NCBI GenBank assembly: GCA_029210225.1
Contig: JARGOJ010000038.1
Coordinates: 10,747 to 18,535, forward strand
Direction: 5' to 3'
Source of the DNA: Planctomycetota bacterium
GTDB lineage: Bacteria; Planctomycetota; J058; JARGOJ01
Length of the DNA stretch: 7,789 nt
Notes under the pieces: model-generated
What the model was told of the DNA's origin: nothing
Database searches by the model: none
Seen by the model: only the letters and a program-made list of their open reading frames with translations
Shown here: piece by piece, positions 4,955 to 7,789 of the stretch
How the letters are laid out: the number at the start of each line of letters is the position of its first letter
How positions within the stretch are numbered: position 1 is the stretch's first letter
Made by a program: the position numbers and the translations under genes

Positions 4955-6472
4955 ATGGCAGAACCTACAAAAGAAGAGCTCCTCTTTGGTCGTATCGCTC
5001 TTCACAATAAACTCTTAAGCAAAGAACAGTACCAGGAATGCCTGGCGCTGCGCGCTCGACAAAGCGACGGGAAGCATGACTTTGGCTCTATCGCCAAAGC
5101 CAAGAACTTTATTAACGAGAAGCAATATCGCTCCGTTCGTAAAGCCCAAGAAAAACACATCATGAAAGCGGGGGCGACCGAAGAACAAGCCCAGCGCATC
5201 GCCCGAGGTCAAGATCCCAATGGGGCCGCTCCGGCTCCAGCGCCCGCACCCGCGCCCGCCCCTGTTGCTGCTCCTCAAGTTGAAGAGTTCAATATGGGCG
5301 ACGATGACGACGAGCCCGTCGCCGCTCCACAAGCCGCTAAATCAAATCTTAGGGAAGTCACCCTCATTGATGAAGAGGAAGAGAGCTACCCTCACTCACC
5401 GCGCCCCTGCGACGCGAAATCCACCCAGCTTATGCAACAGATGCTTAAGAAAGCCCGAGATCTCGGCGCCTCCGACTTGCACCTGTCCTGCGGCGCCAAG
5501 CCCTTTATGCGCCTTCACGGCAGCATCGTCCCCTTCAAGACCATGCCGGTCCTCGACGATAAGACCGCGCAAAAGCTCTTGTCGTCCTCCGTTCGCGACA
5601 AAGAATGGGATAAGTTCTGCGCCCTGAACGACTGGGACGGCGGGGTCGACCTCGGTCCCAAGCTTGGCCGATTCAGAACCAATATTCTCAAGCAACGCCG
5701 CGGCGTCTCCGGAGTCTTCCGCGTTATTAAAGACGAAGTCCCATCCCTCAAATTCCTCGGCATGCCTGAAGAGCTTGAGAAGTTCACCACCTTCCACCAA
5801 GGTATGGTCCTCGTGACTGGCGCCACAGGTTCGGGTAAGTCCTCGACCCTGGCGGCGCTTATCGACTTGATCAACGCCAACCGCAAAGATCATGTCATCA
5901 CCCTCGAAGACCCCATCGAGTACATCTACGAATCAAAGAGCTGTAACATCACTCAGCGCCAAATCGACCTTCACACAAAGTCGTGGGGCAACGCTCTCCG
6001 GGCCGCCCTTCGTGAAGACCCCGACGTGATTATGATCGGTGAGATGCGCGACTTGGACACCGTGCGTCTGGCGATCACCGCCGCTGAGACCGGACACCTT
6101 GTCTTCGGAACCCTTCACACCACCAACGCGACACGAACCATCGACCGGGTCCTCGACGTGTTCCCTCCCAAGGAACAAGCCCAGATTCGCGCCATGGTCT
6201 CCGAATCACTCAAAGGCGTCATTTCTCAGCAGCTCTGTAAACGGGCCGACGGCAACGGTCGTATCGTGGCCTATGAGCTTCTGTTCACGACTCCCGCTGT
6301 CTCTCACTTGATTCGCGAACGACGCACCTTCCAGCTCTTCTCCGTCATGCAAACCGGTAAGAAGCAAGGAATGCGACTCATGGACGACACCCTGAAAGAT
6401 CTGCTATCGCAGAAGATCATCACCTTAGAAGAAGCTCGCGGCTGCGCCACGAATCCTCGTTTGTTTAAGTGA
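4955..6472 (+). CDS. PilT-type twitching/retraction ATPase with extra N-terminal module, 505 aa
   Basis: A type IV pilus secretion-superfamily ATPase; PilT proteins form hexamers at the inner-membrane pilus base and drive pilus disassembly. The PilT core covers residues about 155-505: GASDLHLSCGAKPFMRLHG (171-189), Walker A GATGSGKS (289-296), Asp box ITLEDPIEY (315-323), Walker B region DPDVIMIGEMRD (355-366), His box GHLVFGTLHT (380-389) and the C-terminal AVSHLIRE (448-455), a variant of the retraction motif AIRNLIRE. Ordinary PilT is about 340-370 residues; the extra 150 residues are a duplicated helical module (11-35 and 43-67, sharing F-G-x-I-A and Q-Y), an Ala-Pro linker (91-107) and an acidic stretch (109-143). 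The ATG at 4955 has an AAGGG ribosome-binding site seven bases upstream. A second PilT follows 21 bases later, so the two are very probably one operon. It could be a PilU-like accessory motor; sequence alone does not decide. Confidence 0.92.
   Translation: MAEPTKEELLFGRIALHNKLLSKEQYQECLALRARQSDGKHDFGSIAKAKNFINEKQYRSVRKAQEKHIMKAGATEEQAQRIARGQDPNGAAPAPAPAPAPAPVAAPQVEEFNMGDDDDEPVAAPQAAKSNLREVTLIDEEEESYPHSPRPCDAKSTQLMQQMLKKARDLGASDLHLSCGAKPFMRLHGSIVPFKTMPVLDDKTAQKLLSSSVRDKEWDKFCALNDWDGGVDLGPKLGRFRTNILKQRRGVSGVFRVIKDEVPSLKFLGMPEELEKFTTFHQGMVLVTGATGSGKSSTLAALIDLINANRKDHVITLEDPIEYIYESKSCNITQRQIDLHTKSWGNALRAALREDPDVIMIGEMRDLDTVRLAITAAETGHLVFGTLHTTNATRTIDRVLDVFPPKEQAQIRAMVSESLKGVISQQLCKRADGNGRIVAYELLFTTPAVSHLIRERRTFQLFSVMQTGKKQGMRLMDDTLKDLLSQKIITLEEARGCATNPRLFK
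5228..5275 (+). repeat. Ala-Pro repeat linker in the long PilT-type protein
   Basis: The stretch codes for six successive Ala-Pro units and a short V-A-A-P end (residues 92-107), a stiff extended linker between the N-terminal module and the acidic segment before the ATPase core. Codons for Ala and Pro vary, but the GC-rich repeat could still slip in length between strains. Confidence 0.8.
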
Positions 6473-6493
6473 TTTGGAAGAAAGACAAAGGCC

Positions 6494-7555
6494 ATGGCAA
6501 CGATTGATCGATTTTTCAAAGCGCTGAACGACAAGGGCGGCTCCGACCTCCATATCCTCGCGAGCCAACCACCGAAAATGCGTATTCACGGGCGCCTCGA
6601 ACCCTTCGATATGCCCCCCCTCAGCAACGCCGAAGCCACCAAGCTTCTCTTTGAGATCCTTGATGAGCGCAAGAAGACTCACTTCCAGAAGAACTGGGAC
6701 CTCGACTTCGCTTACGAAGTCCCCAACCTGGCGCGTTTTCGCTGCAACTACCTCATGCAGCAACACGGCATCGGCGCGGTCTTCCGGATTATTCCGACCA
6801 AGATCATGACCATCGAAGACCTCAACGTGCCCCCAGTGCTACGAAAGTTCTGCCACCTGACAAACGGTCTCGTGCTCGTCACGGGTCCCACAGGCTCGGG
6901 TAAGTCAACCACACTCGCGGCCATGATCGACGAAATCAATCGCGCCACATCGCGCCACATCGTGACCATTGAGGACCCGATCGAATTCGTCCATGACAAT
7001 AAGAGCTCTGTTCTCACTCAAAGAGAAATCGGCAACGACACCAACTCCTTCTCCGCCGCCCTGCGAGCTTGTGCCCGGGAAGATCCCGACGTGATCCTTG
7101 TCGGTGAGATGCGCGACCTTGAAACGATTGGCCTCGCCATTAGCTCCGCCGAGATGGGTCAGCTCGTCTTCGGAACCCTTCACACCAACAACGCCGCCAA
7201 GACCATCGACCGGGTCATCGACGTGTTCCCCGAAGAGCAGCAAGAGCAGATTCGCACCATGCTCGCGGTGTCCCTCGCTGGTGTTTGCTCCCAGCTCCTA
7301 CTCCGTCGCACCGATGGAAAAGGTCGCTGCGCTGTGAACGAGATCTTGATTGGTAGCCCCGCCCTCTCGAACATCATTCGTGAAGGAAACATCCACAAGA
7401 TCCCCAGTTACATCGAAGCGAACCGTGGTGAAGGCATGCAGCTCATGGACGACAGCATCATGGAGAAGCTCAAGGAAGGCATCGTGTCTCCGAACGAAGC
7501 CTACATGAAAGCCATCGATAAGAAGCGCTTTGAGCACCTCTATAAGAAGAGTTGA
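6494..7555 (+). CDS. pilT: PilT-type twitching motility / pilus retraction ATPase, 353 aa
   Basis: A standard-length PilT, the cytoplasmic hexameric ATPase that powers type IV pilus retraction, twitching and often DNA uptake. It begins directly with the PilT N-terminal domain (GSDLHILASQPPKMRIHG, 16-33) and continues with Walker A GPTGSGKST (131-139), Asp box VTIEDPIEF (157-165), Walker B region DPDVILVGEMRD (197-208), GTLHT (227-231) and ALSNIIRE (290-297) at the place of the AIRNLIRE retraction motif. Two departures stand out: the His-box residue after Gly222 is Gln223 where most PilT proteins and the upstream paralogue have His, and the Arg of AIRNLIRE is Ser292. The ATG lies 21 bases after the upstream stop; GGAAG at 6476-6480 is the likely Shine-Dalgarno region. 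It is co-transcribed with the long PilT. Assignment to PilT rather than PilU rests on length and general pattern. Confidence 0.94.
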   Translation: MATIDRFFKALNDKGGSDLHILASQPPKMRIHGRLEPFDMPPLSNAEATKLLFEILDERKKTHFQKNWDLDFAYEVPNLARFRCNYLMQQHGIGAVFRIIPTKIMTIEDLNVPPVLRKFCHLTNGLVLVTGPTGSGKSTTLAAMIDEINRATSRHIVTIEDPIEFVHDNKSSVLTQREIGNDTNSFSAALRACAREDPDVILVGEMRDLETIGLAISSAEMGQLVFGTLHTNNAAKTIDRVIDVFPEEQQEQIRTMLAVSLAGVCSQLLLRRTDGKGRCAVNEILIGSPALSNIIREGNIHKIPSYIEANRGEGMQLMDDSIMEKLKEGIVSPNEAYMKAIDKKRFEHLYKKS

Positions 7556-7577
7556 AACGCCTCGTAAGACACAATCA

Positions 7578-7612
7578 CAGAAGGGAGCAAGGGATTCGCT
7601 TGCTCCCTTCTG
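7578..7612. terminator. Strong hairpin after pilT, possibly bidirectional
   Basis: CAGAAGGGAGCAAG (7578-7591) pairs perfectly over 14 bases with 7599-7612, closing a 7-base loop, 23 bases after the pilT stop codon. The 3' side lacks a long T-run (TCGTTAACC follows), so it is not textbook intrinsic, but the stem is strong and well placed. The leftward frame ending at 7637 suggests it may serve two convergent transcripts. Confidence 0.7.
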
Positions 7613-7636
7613 TCGTTAACCGCTCCAAAACCTCGA

Positions 7637-7789
7637 CTATTTTCTGAAGAGAACGCGCTCAAGCTTCCGCTTTCGAATCTCTTTCGCATCAAACTTGAAC
7701 TTGAGAAGGAGGAGGCGCTTCATACATTTCGAGCCCTTACCCTTGTGAATATTGCAGTTTCCGTCCTTATGAGGTCTCATTTTGTCGTG
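7637..7789 (-). CDS. Possible leftward gene, C-terminal part or small basic protein (runs to the window edge)
   Basis: A minus-strand frame is open from the window edge to a TAG at 7637-7639. If it starts at the ATG at 7780 it codes 47 residues; otherwise it is the end of a longer gene. The product is strongly basic, with Cys9 and Cys19 flanking a CNIHKGKGSKC segment, a Leu run and a Lys/Arg-rich tail ending VLFRK. No Shine-Dalgarno is seen before the ATG, which favours the partial-gene reading. The convergent hairpin at 7578-7612 supports transcription from the right. I do not recognise the family, and such a short open frame could be chance. Confidence 0.35.
   Translation of the reverse strand, partial: HDKMRPHKDGNCNIHKGKGSKCMKRLLLLKFKFDAKEIRKRKLERVLFRK

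Noticed and set aside
5396..5893. Long leftward frames antisense to the PilT genes (also 5933-6178, 6905-7243)
   Set aside because: These arise from the C-rich third positions of the real genes; none has a ribosome-binding site or a recognisable product.
6941..6960. Perfect 10-base tandem repeat CGCGCCACAT inside pilT
   Set aside because: The length is not a multiple of three, yet the protein aligns without gap to standard PilT between Walker A and the Asp box, so it is probably chance and not a recent duplication.

Overview
The window reads as chromosomal DNA of a Gram-negative, type IV pilus-bearing bacterium. The likeliest group is Planctomycetota or a relative. The reason is the secreted protein at 1507-2736, which joins several short beta repeats of the 'LxDGxxxxG' kind to a C-terminal NPCBM-like domain, a style common in that phylum. 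This is inference from protein style only; no rRNA or other marker is present.

Layout. The left third (about 1-2736) is transcribed leftward: a secreted NPCBM-domain protein (1507-2736), uridine kinase Udk (769-1431) and a small FHA-domain protein (171-713), with gaps of 75 and 55 bases. A 207-base divergent region (2737-2943) separates them from a rightward block: a 618-residue protein (2944-4800, GTG start) with an N-terminal SIS-like domain, a very long Ser/Lys/Arg/Glu-rich linker and a C-terminal PilZ-like domain; then, after 154 bases, two consecutive PilT-type retraction ATPases, one long with an extra N-terminal module (4955-6472) and one standard (6494-7555), 21 bases apart. A strong hairpin (7578-7612) closes the block. 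A leftward reading frame ends at 7637 and runs to the window edge, so the hairpin may sit between convergent genes.

How the genes may work together. The two PilT-type proteins are hexameric cytoplasmic motors of the type that depolymerises pili. The SIS/PilZ protein upstream looks like a non-catalytic adaptor: its SIS fold has lost the isomerase active-site residues and its PilZ-like end lacks a clean c-di-GMP motif. The most interesting reading is a regulator-plus-two-motors module for pilus retraction. The long PilT carries a duplicated helical N-terminal module and an acidic linker that are not part of ordinary PilT and could be the docking part. This is inference from domain content and adjacency. 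No tRNA, rRNA, CRISPR array or insertion sequence is visible. The stretch 1-170 holds no gene I can support.
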